DNA of 32,619 nucleotides from Gillisia sp. (GTDB taxonomy: Bacteria; Bacteroidota; Bacteroidia; Flavobacteriales; Flavobacteriaceae), in assembly GCA_024635715.1 (NCBI GenBank), contig JAGXIK010000127.1, forward strand, positions 1 to 32,619, in the 5' to 3' direction. Below the pieces are notes generated by a model, which worked only from the letters and a program-made list of their open reading frames with translations, was not told the origin of the DNA and did not search any database. Shown one piece after another: positions 1 through 11,000 of this stretch. Within the stretch, counting starts at the first letter, position 1; each line of letters starts with the position of its first letter. A program made the position numbers and the translations under genes.

Positions 1-1
1 G

Positions 2-340
2 GTAAATTCTACCTTTCCTTTTGCCTTTGATCTGCTTTCAACCATTGGGAAATATTTTGCTGTACAGGAGATCATTAGCACCGAAGCTATTAAAAAAACT
101 ATTTCTGGTATTTACGGAGGAAACCGTTCTATGGAGAATGCGTTATACGCAGTTATTCCCATGTTTGTTGAAGCAGGTTTCTTTGAGAGGGAAAAGGCGG
201 GGATATACAGGTTTGGAGAGGATCTAAAGCCTCTTTTTGATATTTCCTACCAAATATACCTGGAATCTTTTAGAGCGAGCAGACCTCTTACTCCGGATTA
301 TATGGAAGATCCGTATTTTATATTTTTAGGAGAAGAATAA
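2..340 (+). CDS. C-terminal fragment of an unidentified protein, truncated by the window edge
   Basis: Frame 2 is open from base 2 (VNSTFPFAFDLLSTIGKYFAVQEIISTEAIKKTISGIYGGNRSMENALYAVIPMFVEAGFFER...) to TAA at 338-340. The 131..340 ORF is only its tail, so the gene starts outside the window. Confidence 0.7.
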   Translation, partial: VNSTFPFAFDLLSTIGKYFAVQEIISTEAIKKTISGIYGGNRSMENALYAVIPMFVEAGFFEREKAGIYRFGEDLKPLFDISYQIYLESFRASRPLTPDYMEDPYFIFLGEE

Positions 341-487
341 ATGAAATAGGTTATAAAATTAGAAGATTGGTAAATTCATTTGGAATTTCTAGTAGGCTTT
401 GTTGAGAGATTATCAAAAAAAATAAAATTAATTGACTAAGTGAATTTTGATTAGTAAATTAAAAACTGAATACAAACATTCTGTGCA

Positions 488-3400
488 ATGGATAAAACCT
501 TACCCACCAAACATCTTTCAGCAAGAGTCCCATGGCATGATAACAAATGGAATGGCACGATATGCTGTAATGTTCTGGATAATTCATTTTGCAGAATCCT
601 GCCAAAAATTGATAGTGAAAAAGATCATGTAAAAGAAGAAGATGGTGCTCACATTCAGGATAACAATTTACCACCCTGTATTACTGAGAAAGGGACTTTT
701 CTCTCACCTCATGAATATTCCCGGGAGCTTGAGCATGCTTGGGTAAATATCAATCCATTATTCAAGGAGTTTAAACCTGCTATTTATTATCATAAGCCCT
801 ATTCATTTAATGTGATTCCTTTTAAATGGATGCTAAAAGAAAAGGCAAATTTTGATAAACCGCATTTTTCAGATAAAGCACAGCAGTATGAACTTGGTTA
901 TGATGTAGACCTGGAGGAAAAAGTAGATCAAAAACTGGGATTTCCCGGTAATACCTGGGTGCAAAACGCGAAAAATCAAAAGGAACTTCTCGACACTTTT
1001 TTTGGTTGTCTTAAAAAGAGAAAGTCTTTGGTCTTTTTTTATGCGAAGCATACACCGCTGAGTGAAACAAATGAGAGGGTAATAGTTGGTGTGGCGAAAG
1101 TCAATAATGATTTTTCTGAAATTATACCTTACAAATATCCGGAAGGATATAATGGGCATAAAAGCTATGCATGGGATAGATGTGTTGAGCATACCTTAAA
1201 TGGATCTAAAAGCAGTGAAGGCTTTTTAATGCCTTATCATGATATAATTAAATATCAGAAAGATTCTGAAGCTAATCTGGAAATGCATGATTACGTTGCA
1301 GTAGCACCAGATTTTGAGCAGTTTTCTTATGCGTCAGAATTAGTGGAACATGATGTTGCCATAGATTCGTTACTGATTTTAGCCGAAAAACTTAGAAAAG
1401 CAGCACTATTATTACAAAAAGATTTTAAACAGGAACTGCAATGGATTGATCTGGAGGTATCAAAACTGTGGGATATGAGGGGAGCCTTTCCCGGTATGGG
1501 TGCTGTATTATCTGCTTTAAAGTTTAGTAATGGTAATAGTGTAGCCTGGGCAATTGAAAAAAGTATTCTGGAAAATTATGGAGATCTTTTAGCCGCAAAC
1601 CCCTGGGATGTATTAGAAAATCACTTCAGGGGGAAAGATGTTATTCCAAGACTTCAAGAATTAAGTGACAATACCGAAAAAATAATATTGGAGTCTATAC
1701 CTGCAGTCAAGAAAGATTTTTATAAAACGCTTAGCAGATTTTATCTAAATAATGATCAAGCTGAACATATTAATAAAAACTTTAAAGCTCTTGGCGGTGA
1801 AAGAGTCCTTTTAGAGAATCTTTATTTACTTTTTGAAAAAACCAGATTTGATGAAAATGGTTTAAGTTTTCGACAAATCGAAAAGGCGCTATTGCCCCCT
1901 GATAAAATCATCAATGCCTTTCCTCTACCTGATGATGTTAAATTGGATAGTAGATTAGATCCCAGACGAATAAGGGCATTATGTGTTTGGATTCTTGAGA
2001 TGGCATCAGATGAAGGACATTCTTTACTGCCTTTTGATGATTTATTAAACCGTTTACAGGAAAAAAATCTGGAGCAGGAGTTCCCCATTAATGAAGATAT
2101 TTTAAAAAATGTATTAGAAAATGAATTCTGTCAGTCGGAACTTCAGTTAATAGATAATGGGAATATTGTTTTCGTGAAACTTCAAAGATTAAGTAAAATA
2201 AAAGGTATCCTTCGGCAAAGACTTAATCTTGAGAGAATTATGTCAAGACCATTTAATATTAAAAAAGACTGGAACAGGCTTATTGAAGAAGGGATAAACA
2301 AATCTATTGTAGATACCGGAAAAGAATATTTACCAAAAAAACCTGATGATAAAGGCTATGAACAGGAAGTAAAAGCAAGAAATGAAAAAGCGGAAGCTTT
2401 GCGAGTTCTGACTAATTATAGATTTAGTGTTTTAATTGGCCCGGCAGGTTCAGGAAAAACCACCCTGCTTCAAACCTTTGAAAGGCTTCCTGAAATTCAG
2501 GAAGGAGGGCTTATTAAACTTGCGCCTACGGGAAAAGCAAGAGTAAAGCTGGGAGCGGACGGAAAAACAGTCGCGCAATTTCTTTATCCCCATAGATATG
2601 ATGGTAGGACTGGTAGATATCACCTTAATCCAAATGCACCTAAAAATGCAGGAGCCAAAAACTTAATTATAGATGAAGCTTCAATGCTTACTGAGGAGCA
2701 ATTGGCTGCAATCTTCGATTCCCTAGGTGTAGTTGATAGAATAATTCTTGTTGGGGATTATAGGCAGTTACCTCCTATAGGTACAGGCCGGCCCTTTGTA
2801 GATATTGTTAAAGCGATTAAACCACAAGAATTTCATGATCCCGAAATACTTGTTGGTCCCGGCTATGCCCAACTTCAACAAATAATGCGACAAGCTGAGG
2901 ATGGAGATAGGAGATTAGATGTTGAGCTAAGTAAATGTTTTGGAGATGAAATTGATAAGAATCATTTAGAGGTTTTTAATGAAGTAGCGAATAAAAAAAT
3001 AAATACCCGTCATATAAGATTGGAAAAATGGTATGAGAGTACTGATTTCAGGAAATTATTTAAAAGTGTTCTGGAGGAGGAACTTCATCTTGATCAAGAG
3101 GATTTAGTCAAATCTTTTAATAGAAAAATTGGAGCTAAAGATGTTGGTAATTACCAATATTTTAATAGTGGACATGCAGAAGCGGTTATCGAAGAATGGC
3201 AGATAATATCTCCAGTGAATGGGTACGGATATGGTGTAAAAGAAGTTAATAAAAATGTTCAAACAACCTATCGATATACAACCATAGAGTTAGCTCATAA
3301 CCTGAATGATGGTAGTAATTTCAAAAAAAGACAGATAGCTAAACCCAAAGGGAGTGATAATGTGGTTTATGGAGATAAAGTAATTAATCTAAATAACCAT

Positions 3401-4294
3401 AAATGGCAGGATTGGCAACATATTGTTCCACAAGATAAAAAGCAGGAAGCTTTAAATTATATAGCAAACGGGGAAATTGGCAGTATAGTAGGTCAGTTTA
3501 GGTCTTATAAAAGCAAACAATCTGGTGAACCGGCAATTGATATAGCATTTTCCACCCAAAAAGGTTATAGCTATCGTTTTTGGCCAAGCGACTTAAAGGA
3601 AGACGGAAAGTACAATTTTGAACTGGCCTATGCTATTACGGTTCATAAAAGCCAGGGTAGTGGATTTAAAACAGTCTTTTTTATCCTTCCGTCAAAAGGT
3701 TCCATTCTCAGTAAAGAGTTATTGTACACCGCTTTAACAAGGCAAGAAGAAAAAATCATCATCCTTCATCAGGGGGAATTTAGAGACTTTTTAAAACTTG
3801 CATCTACTGAAGCATCAGCTACAGCACGTCGTTTTACGGATCTGTTCCAATTTCCCGCTCTCAAAGAGATAAATCAGAAATTTTATGATGCAAATTATAT
3901 TAACATAAGTGAAAGGGGTGAGCCAATGTTAAGTAAAAATGAAGTTATTATTGCAAATTGTCTTAACAAATACAAGGATACTATTACCTATGCCTATGAG
4001 GATAAATTAAAGATTGAAACTTCTGGAAGAACCATAAAGCCAGATTTTACAGTTCAAAACATTGTAACGGGTAGAGAATTCTATTGGGAGCATTTAGGTA
4101 TGATGGCTAAAACCAGCTACAGGGAAAAATGGGAGAAAAAATTAAAAGGTTATTTGGATGATGGTTTTGTATTACATGATAGTGCCACTTGGGAGGATGA
4201 CAAAGTACTAATTGTAACTGAGGAGAATCCTAATGGCGGCATTAACTCTATGGCAATTAATGAATTAGTGCGTAAAGTAATTTTAGAAGAGTAA
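488..4294 (+). CDS. RecD-like SF1 DNA helicase with probable C-terminal PD-(D/E)XK nuclease-like module
   Basis: 1268-aa ORF. Walker A IGPAGSGKTTLL, Walker B LIIDEASML, motif III LVGDYRQLPPIG, late motifs AITVHKSQGSGFKTVFF and LLYTALTRQEEKIIIL. C-terminal KPDFTV...REFYWEHLGM pattern resembles a PD-(D/E)XK core. Confidence 0.88.
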   Translation: MDKTLPTKHLSARVPWHDNKWNGTICCNVLDNSFCRILPKIDSEKDHVKEEDGAHIQDNNLPPCITEKGTFLSPHEYSRELEHAWVNINPLFKEFKPAIYYHKPYSFNVIPFKWMLKEKANFDKPHFSDKAQQYELGYDVDLEEKVDQKLGFPGNTWVQNAKNQKELLDTFFGCLKKRKSLVFFYAKHTPLSETNERVIVGVAKVNNDFSEIIPYKYPEGYNGHKSYAWDRCVEHTLNGSKSSEGFLMPYHDIIKYQKDSEANLEMHDYVAVAPDFEQFSYASELVEHDVAIDSLLILAEKLRKAALLLQKDFKQELQWIDLEVSKLWDMRGAFPGMGAVLSALKFSNGNSVAWAIEKSILENYGDLLAANPWDVLENHFRGKDVIPRLQELSDNTEKIILESIPAVKKDFYKTLSRFYLNNDQAEHINKNFKALGGERVLLENLYLLFEKTRFDENGLSFRQIEKALLPPDKIINAFPLPDDVKLDSRLDPRRIRALCVWILEMASDEGHSLLPFDDLLNRLQEKNLEQEFPINEDILKNVLENEFCQSELQLIDNGNIVFVKLQRLSKIKGILRQRLNLERIMSRPFNIKKDWNRLIEEGINKSIVDTGKEYLPKKPDDKGYEQEVKARNEKAEALRVLTNYRFSVLIGPAGSGKTTLLQTFERLPEIQEGGLIKLAPTGKARVKLGADGKTVAQFLYPHRYDGRTGRYHLNPNAPKNAGAKNLIIDEASMLTEEQLAAIFDSLGVVDRIILVGDYRQLPPIGTGRPFVDIVKAIKPQEFHDPEILVGPGYAQLQQIMRQAEDGDRRLDVELSKCFGDEIDKNHLEVFNEVANKKINTRHIRLEKWYESTDFRKLFKSVLEEELHLDQEDLVKSFNRKIGAKDVGNYQYFNSGHAEAVIEEWQIISPVNGYGYGVKEVNKNVQTTYRYTTIELAHNLNDGSNFKKRQIAKPKGSDNVVYGDKVINLNNHKWQDWQHIVPQDKKQEALNYIANGEIGSIVGQFRSYKSKQSGEPAIDIAFSTQKGYSYRFWPSDLKEDGKYNFELAYAITVHKSQGSGFKTVFFILPSKGSILSKELLYTALTRQEEKIIILHQGEFRDFLKLASTEASATARRFTDLFQFPALKEINQKFYDANYINISERGEPMLSKNEVIIANCLNKYKDTITYAYEDKLKIETSGRTIKPDFTVQNIVTGREFYWEHLGMMAKTSYREKWEKKLKGYLDDGFVLHDSATWEDDKVLIVTEENPNGGINSMAINELVRKVILEE

Positions 4295-4717
4295 GCGAAG
4301 TAGGAGCTATGTGGATTACGCTTTAAGAGTTAATGTTGATACATTTTCCAATTCAGTATTACTAACTTTTCTTTAATATAGAACGATGAATAGCATCTCC
4401 CTGTAAATTATTACGGTAGCATCAAAATCACAAGAAGATTGGTCTATTAGAGTTTTTTAATTTTTATTTCCTGCCAGAACCTGGGTAAAAGTCCAAATAG
4501 ATTGTTTTCAATTTTTTATTATGATCTCATCTATCCTTTTTCGCTAATATTTTTACCATTGTTCAAATAATGTTCATTCCATAGTAAATGCTGTTAAGAT
4601 TTTTCCTCCAAAAAAATAGTTAAAATTTTACGATAAAAATTTGTTAAAACCCATAAATTGTATTAATTATACAGTTCCCTACTCTTCACCTAACACAAAC
4701 CTATATTGAATATAAAT

Positions 4718-6097
4718 ATGAATCTTTTTTCAACTAAATTTTCTTCGGAAAAGAGAGAGTCTTTACTAATATTTTTCCAACATATTACAAAAATTATTTT
4801 ATTCTGTTTTCTCTTACAGTCCTGTCAAAATGATACTAATAGAAATAAGGATTCAGAAAAGGATATTAACACAGGGAATACAATAGAAAACCAAACTAAA
4901 GCTAGAAACAGCTTACGAAGCATTAACTTCTATTTAGAAAATTCAGGAAGTATGGATCCTTACACCAAGGGAAGCACTGATTTCAATCGAACTCTAAACA
5001 CTTTGCTTAGGGATATTGATTTGTTACCATTGGATACGGTAAAATTATTTGCAGCGAACACCAAAATTTATCCGTTAAATCAAGATCTGGACGCTTTCAT
5101 AAACTATCTGTATAATAAAGGAATTCCTTCAGAAGGAGATACTAATAATAGCGACCTCCATCTCATATTTCAAAACTTACTTGATGGTCACGAAAACGGC
5201 AGTGTCTCGATTCTTGTTACAGATGCCATTTATTCTGTCGAAGGTACAAGAGAAAAACTGTTGGGAAATCTTGAACAAAAGGCTTTAAAAACAAGAAATT
5301 ATTTTTACAAAACTTTACAAGAAAAAGATTTTGCCACCCTCACGTTAAAAATGGATTCTGAATACAATGGATTTTATTATCCTGCGGTGGGCGGTAGAAT
5401 TGAAATAAACCAAAAGCGGCCTTATTATATATGGTTTTTCGGGGATGGTAAACTTCTGAAAGAATTTTCAGAGAAATTGAAGTTGTATAATTTACCGGGC
5501 TACCAAGATTTCGTTTACAGTGTTAAAAACAGTAACGAACCAATTGCATACTCCATTGTTGAACACAGTGTAGGTGACATTGGTAATTTTAAAAACACAA
5601 ATCGGGGATCATATCCTGTACATTCAATACAAGATGCAGAAGAAGCTGGTCGGGGAGAGAACAGGGGTCAATTTGGATTTGCTGTAGCCGTCGATTTTTC
5701 AGAAACTCCTCTTCCAAATAATCATCTTCTGGATATAAGTAATTATAACGTTACATCTGACGAATATGAACTATATAATATTAAGGCGATAGATTCAGGT
5801 TTGGATGATAAGGCAAAGGACTATTTGAAAATTGTTGAGAAGTCCTTAGAAGGAACAAATTTTACCCATTTACTCTTCTTGAAAACTGATAAAAAATTTC
5901 TCCAAACCTTTGAAGTTGAGCTTAAAAATGAAATTCCTAACTGGATTAATAAAACAGGCATTAACGATGACACAGAAATTGTAGGGGATACACAACATAC
6001 ATTCGGGTTTGATAAACTTATAGGTGGGATATTAAAAGCTTATGACGAGGTAAACAAAGGAGAGAATATATACTCTATTAGATTAACAGTTAAATAA
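4718..6097 (+). CDS. Lipoprotein with von Willebrand factor A-like domain
   Basis: ORF track starts at TTG 4706; ATG at 4718 is likelier. Signal/lipobox LFCFLLQSC-QND; MIDAS-like FYLENSGSMD followed by SVSILVTDAIYS. Confidence 0.7.
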   Translation: MNLFSTKFSSEKRESLLIFFQHITKIILFCFLLQSCQNDTNRNKDSEKDINTGNTIENQTKARNSLRSINFYLENSGSMDPYTKGSTDFNRTLNTLLRDIDLLPLDTVKLFAANTKIYPLNQDLDAFINYLYNKGIPSEGDTNNSDLHLIFQNLLDGHENGSVSILVTDAIYSVEGTREKLLGNLEQKALKTRNYFYKTLQEKDFATLTLKMDSEYNGFYYPAVGGRIEINQKRPYYIWFFGDGKLLKEFSEKLKLYNLPGYQDFVYSVKNSNEPIAYSIVEHSVGDIGNFKNTNRGSYPVHSIQDAEEAGRGENRGQFGFAVAVDFSETPLPNNHLLDISNYNVTSDEYELYNIKAIDSGLDDKAKDYLKIVEKSLEGTNFTHLLFLKTDKKFLQTFEVELKNEIPNWINKTGINDDTEIVGDTQHTFGFDKLIGGILKAYDEVNKGENIYSIRLTVK

Positions 6098-6107
6098 AAA
6101 TTGAATT

Positions 6108-6524
6108 ATGAATGATTGGTTCGCAAATCGTTTTGAAGATTTTCTGATTTACGATCAGCAGTTCTCAGATTATGTGCACAAAGCCCATGATTATCAAATG
6201 CTGGGAATTTTTTTAATAATAATACCTATACTAGTATTCTTCGTATTCTATAAGCCTATCGATCCACAACCTGTAAAATTGTGGAAATGGTTTGTTACCT
6301 TTTTAATTTCCGCTGTATTGCTGTTTCTTACGGCATATTACTGGTTGTATTCAAACAGTATGTATAATCCTATTCAAAATGAACAAATGAGTGATATGAG
6401 TGCTGTTTCCTTCACTCTCCAATTATCTTTCTGGGCTGTTGTATTTTCAATTATACCTGCGCTTCTGTTTAGTTGGATTTGGAGTAGGACCGTTAGTATT
6501 AACAATGCCAAAAACCCTTTTTAA
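6108..6524 (+). CDS. Small multi-pass membrane protein
   Basis: 138 aa with three hydrophobic stretches (MLGIFLIIIPILVFFVFY; WFVTFLISAVLLFLTAYYWL; LSFWAVVFSIIPALLFSWIW). 10 nt after the previous stop. Confidence 0.75.
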   Translation: MNDWFANRFEDFLIYDQQFSDYVHKAHDYQMLGIFLIIIPILVFFVFYKPIDPQPVKLWKWFVTFLISAVLLFLTAYYWLYSNSMYNPIQNEQMSDMSAVSFTLQLSFWAVVFSIIPALLFSWIWSRTVSINNAKNPF

Positions 6525-6527
6525 ATT

Positions 6528-8015
6528 ATGTCAAAATTATATGTATTTGGAATTGGCGGTACAGGTGCAAGGGTTATGAAATCCCTTACTTTTATGCTTG
6601 CTTCAGGAGTGAAATTATCTAACGATATTGACACCGTAGTTCCTATTTTGATTGATCCTGACTTTGGTAACGGAGATTTAACCAGGACTAAACAATTATT
6701 GGATCTCTATATGAAGATCAATAAAAAGGCACAGTATGAGGAAGGACTTTTCACCACAAAAATTAAAACGCTAAGTGAACTTTCTAATTCTGCTGGAAGT
6801 ATAGGGGATAAATTTAAAATGCTGGATGTTAGTGGTGCCCAGAATGAAAAGTTTCGTGAGTTTATAGGATATAGCTCTCTTTCTTCGGAAAATAAGGCTC
6901 TAATAAACCTCTTTTTCTCTGAAAACAATTTAAATGCGGATATGACGGTTGGCTTTAAAGGAAATCCAAATATTGGTAGTATTGTTTTAAATCAATTTAA
7001 AAATTCAAAAGAGTATAAAGTCTTTTTAAATTCCTTTGAACCGGATGATTCCATATTTATTGTAAGCTCCATATTTGGTGGAACCGGTGCTGCTGGCTTT
7101 CCACTCCTACTGCGCAATCTTAGAAAGATAGATCCTAATTTATCGAACTCCAAGAATGTTGCGAATTCAAAAATTGGAGCTCTTTCAATGATGCCTTATT
7201 TTAAAATTAATACACCAACAGATATTGCAAATCAAACGATAGATTCTTCAAGTTTTATGGGGAAGGCCAAAGCTGCTCTTTCTTTTTATTCTAATTCTAT
7301 ATTTGGGAATAATAATCAATTGAATTCTTTCTACACCCTGGGAGAAGATGTGGCAAATTTTTATGAGCATAATGATGGACAGGCTGCTCAAAAAAATGAT
7401 GCTCATTTTCTTGAATTTGCCGCAGCCTTGGCAATAGTTGATTTCACGTGGGATTTGCAAAATCTTGAAACCAAGGATGAAAAGGCTGTACAAACATCAT
7501 TCAAGGAATTTGGAATTCAGGCCGCTTTGAAGCGGCGGCTTAGTTTTAAAACCCTAGGAGGGAAGTCTAAGAAACAGGTTCTTACCCCAATGTCGAAATT
7601 GTATTTAATGTTTTTGTTTCATAAGCACCTTCATCAAAACAAAAAAGACTTCGAAAAATCCCCGTGGCATATACATCTTGAAGAGGTATATTCAAATGAT
7701 GGCTTGTACGATCAATATCTCAAGGATTTCGGGGAACATTTCTTAAGCTGGATCCAGGAAATGAAGAAAAACGATATAGCATTTAATCCCTTTAAATCCG
7801 AAGTTTCTTATCCTAAGCTTCTAAATTTTATTGAAGATTATGAAGTCAAGAAGCCCGGATTAAAGTTTTGGGACAATCCTGCAGACGGGGATAAATTCAA
7901 TAAGATTTTAAACTCCGAATATAAGACGAGCCAAAAAACAGATGATAAGGGATCAGACTTTTTGAAACTCTTTGATAGAGCTACAGAAATACAAGTTAAT
8001 TCAATTACAAAATAG
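6528..8015 (+). CDS. Tubulin/FtsZ-like GTPase-fold protein
   Basis: 495 aa. N-terminal glycine loop KLYVFGIGGTGARVMKSL and internal tubulin-signature-like IFIVSSIFGGTGAAGFPLLLRNLR (compare GGGTGxG). Confidence 0.72.
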   Translation: MSKLYVFGIGGTGARVMKSLTFMLASGVKLSNDIDTVVPILIDPDFGNGDLTRTKQLLDLYMKINKKAQYEEGLFTTKIKTLSELSNSAGSIGDKFKMLDVSGAQNEKFREFIGYSSLSSENKALINLFFSENNLNADMTVGFKGNPNIGSIVLNQFKNSKEYKVFLNSFEPDDSIFIVSSIFGGTGAAGFPLLLRNLRKIDPNLSNSKNVANSKIGALSMMPYFKINTPTDIANQTIDSSSFMGKAKAALSFYSNSIFGNNNQLNSFYTLGEDVANFYEHNDGQAAQKNDAHFLEFAAALAIVDFTWDLQNLETKDEKAVQTSFKEFGIQAALKRRLSFKTLGGKSKKQVLTPMSKLYLMFLFHKHLHQNKKDFEKSPWHIHLEEVYSNDGLYDQYLKDFGEHFLSWIQEMKKNDIAFNPFKSEVSYPKLLNFIEDYEVKKPGLKFWDNPADGDKFNKILNSEYKTSQKTDDKGSDFLKLFDRATEIQVNSITK

Positions 8016-8021
8016 ATTAAG

Positions 8022-11000
8022 ATGGCAAAGGTTTTTAGAATTTTTAATAATTCCGGATCAAATAAGACCGATTGGTTCAATTCCAGTCAAATTGGTGGAG
8101 GCGCCATTGATTCAATTACAGTCCAGGAAACTGATGGTAAAAAATTACCAACTTCTATTCCCAGCCCTTTTGCACAATTGGATCTGGTTAGAAATGCATT
8201 TAAAACTGTAAGCGATGAAGCGAGGATTGATGTAGATCTCGATTCCCGAAAAGACAGCCATAGGCTAGTTTCCAATGCATTAGATATAGGTCAAATCCTT
8301 TTTAATCTGGAAAAAAATTTAGACACTATTTCTATTGAAGTATGGAATAAAAAAGGAGATCTACAGAAACTGAAAGATTCTAACTCCTCAGAGTTAAAGC
8401 ATCTAGGGAAAACTCTGGAATTGTTCCTTACATCTTCAGATGCAAAATCCAACAATTTTGATAAGCTTTCAGATATATTTATTTTAAAATATAATAATAG
8501 GGTTATTGGTGGTACTTCTCCCAAAACCTTATTTTTTGCTTCCGCTGATTCTGTAAAGGTGGGTGTTGATATACATTGCGGGAATGATAAAATGTTGGAC
8601 AACCAACCTTTAGCATTATATAAAAGAGATCCAAAATATATCAAGGCATTATTCTATTTAAAACAACAAAGTAATTTCGCTTCACTTTTTCCAGAATTTG
8701 AGGAATATTTAGATCTTACTCTGTCACATATTTCTAGTTTTGATGTTGCTTTTGCCAATTCACTTTCCCAACTAAATGGTAGTAATGATTTTTTGGATCT
8801 TACCCTTCCAACTAATTCAGGTGTTTTTGTTGAGCCTCTACCAGGCGTCCGTATTCAGAAGCAAATTCCCAGAGATCCTGTTAATAGTGATTTTAAAATA
8901 CTTACACACAAAAATGTTGCTAGGCCACCATTGGTATTACCTATAGATACATACACCGATAGGGGGATATATACAGATGAGGAATGGAAATCCGATACGA
9001 AAGTACCGTTATTTGATAATAATCCCCTTGATGCGCGGACGCTTCCAAGAGTAAAGGATCATTATCCCTATCTAACCATTGGAGACCTCTTAACAGAAAA
9101 TATTTTTAAACTACCTTATAAAATAGATGAAGAGAAGTATTTGTGCATTCCTGGATATGAGAATTATCTGCTTCCACTTACAAAAGTCTTTTTCGACTAT
9201 TTTACTACAGAAGATATATTGAAAAACAAAAACTTTTTAAAGTTTCAATCCATTGCCGGGGATTCTATAGAAGTTACATTGAATATTCCCATTCAAAAAG
9301 GTAAATCAATTCCCTATACAAAAAGGTATAGTAAGACCTCTTCTCTGACCTTGAACCCTCACAAGGTGGGGAATATTTTGGATACGGATTTTACCTTAGG
9401 AATATATCCATTTGCAAAATCAAAGTTTGTACCTGTAGATTATGCAGTTGCTGTTGCCGAAAATGAAACTGCCCGGGCGATGGATAATTTCACCTTTTAT
9501 AAGAGTGAAGACAACACTTCCATAGTCATGAATGAAAGGGAAAGAATGAAAATGGAGGGGCTTCACAGTACCTATTACCTCACAGAATCACCTTTTGATT
9601 ATGTTGTTGTTGGAACGGAGGCTATAAAAAACATTTTAATTCCAAAGCTAAAGGAGCATAAAAATACAGGACTACATTACGAATTTGCAATAGACTTGGG
9701 TACCACTAATACACATATTGAATATAAAACCAGTAATAGTGAGCAGCCAAATCCATATAGTCTGGAAAAATCAAATTTTGGTTACTTAAGAAATAAGAAA
9801 GAGGAATTAAGAGGTCAGGCTAAAGTAAATTCAGAAGTTTGTGAAAAGCTTTTAAACCAGGAGGTTATTCCAAACGAACTGGGAAATGAGCGTTATAGTT
9901 TCCCGTTTAGATCAGTTCTTTTAGAAAACAAATCTATTAACTATGATAGGCCACATTATTTATTCAGCGATGTAAACATTGGTTTTGATTACGGGAAAGT
10001 GGATATTTCAGAGCATTTAGAAGAGGTCACTGATTTAAAGTGGCTTCATCTCAACGAAAACTTCAATAATGAAAAAATCAAAAAATTCATTCGGGAGCTC
10101 TTATTGTTATGTAAGAATAAGGTTTTAATGACCGACGGAAACGTGGGAAGAACTAAAATAACGTGGCTTTATCCCACAAGCATGACATATAATCAACGCA
10201 ATCTTTTTGAAGATATTTGGAAAGCTGAGTATCTAGATGTGTTTCGTGTGAGCGATCTTGCCAATCTTAGATCATTGCCAGAAAGCATTGCTCCATTTTA
10301 CTACTACACCGGCTTCACAGCATTGATGAATCATACACAACCAACTGCAACCATTGATGTAGGAGGAGGGACTTCAGACATTACAATTTTTGAACAGAAT
10401 AGACCAAAGCTTATATCATCTTTTAAATTTGCCGGGAATACAATTTTTGGAGATGGTTATTCCAACAGTATCACCCACAATGGATTTATAAAGCAGTTCA
10501 CTTCGGTAATTAAGAAGAAACTTATTGCGAATCAGGATAAAACAGCAACTGAAATTAAAATATTAGAAGAAATTTATGGACGGGGAAAATCCATAGACGT
10601 TTCAAATTATTTCTTTTCGTTGAAAGATAACCATCATTTAAATAAAGAGAATCTCACAATAGATTATTTTTCCCTTCTAAAGAAAGATCAGGAAACTAAG
10701 GTTGTATTTGTCATTTTCTATAGTGCTCTGATTTATCACCTGGCTCAACTGATGAAAGATTCGGGACTTGCTTTGCCACGTCATATTCTTTTTAGTGGAA
10801 CCGCTTCCAAATCAATTAATCTACTGGATTCCACCCTTACAAAAGTGAGTCGTTTATTTAATGAGATTTTTAATGAGGTTTATAATAAGGATGATGCTAA
10901 TATTGAGGTGAGAATTGATGAATCTCCTAAGATTATAACTGCACGTGGTGCTCTTAAAGCAGAGGAAATTTTAGAAATAGAAAACCTTATTCATACTCAG

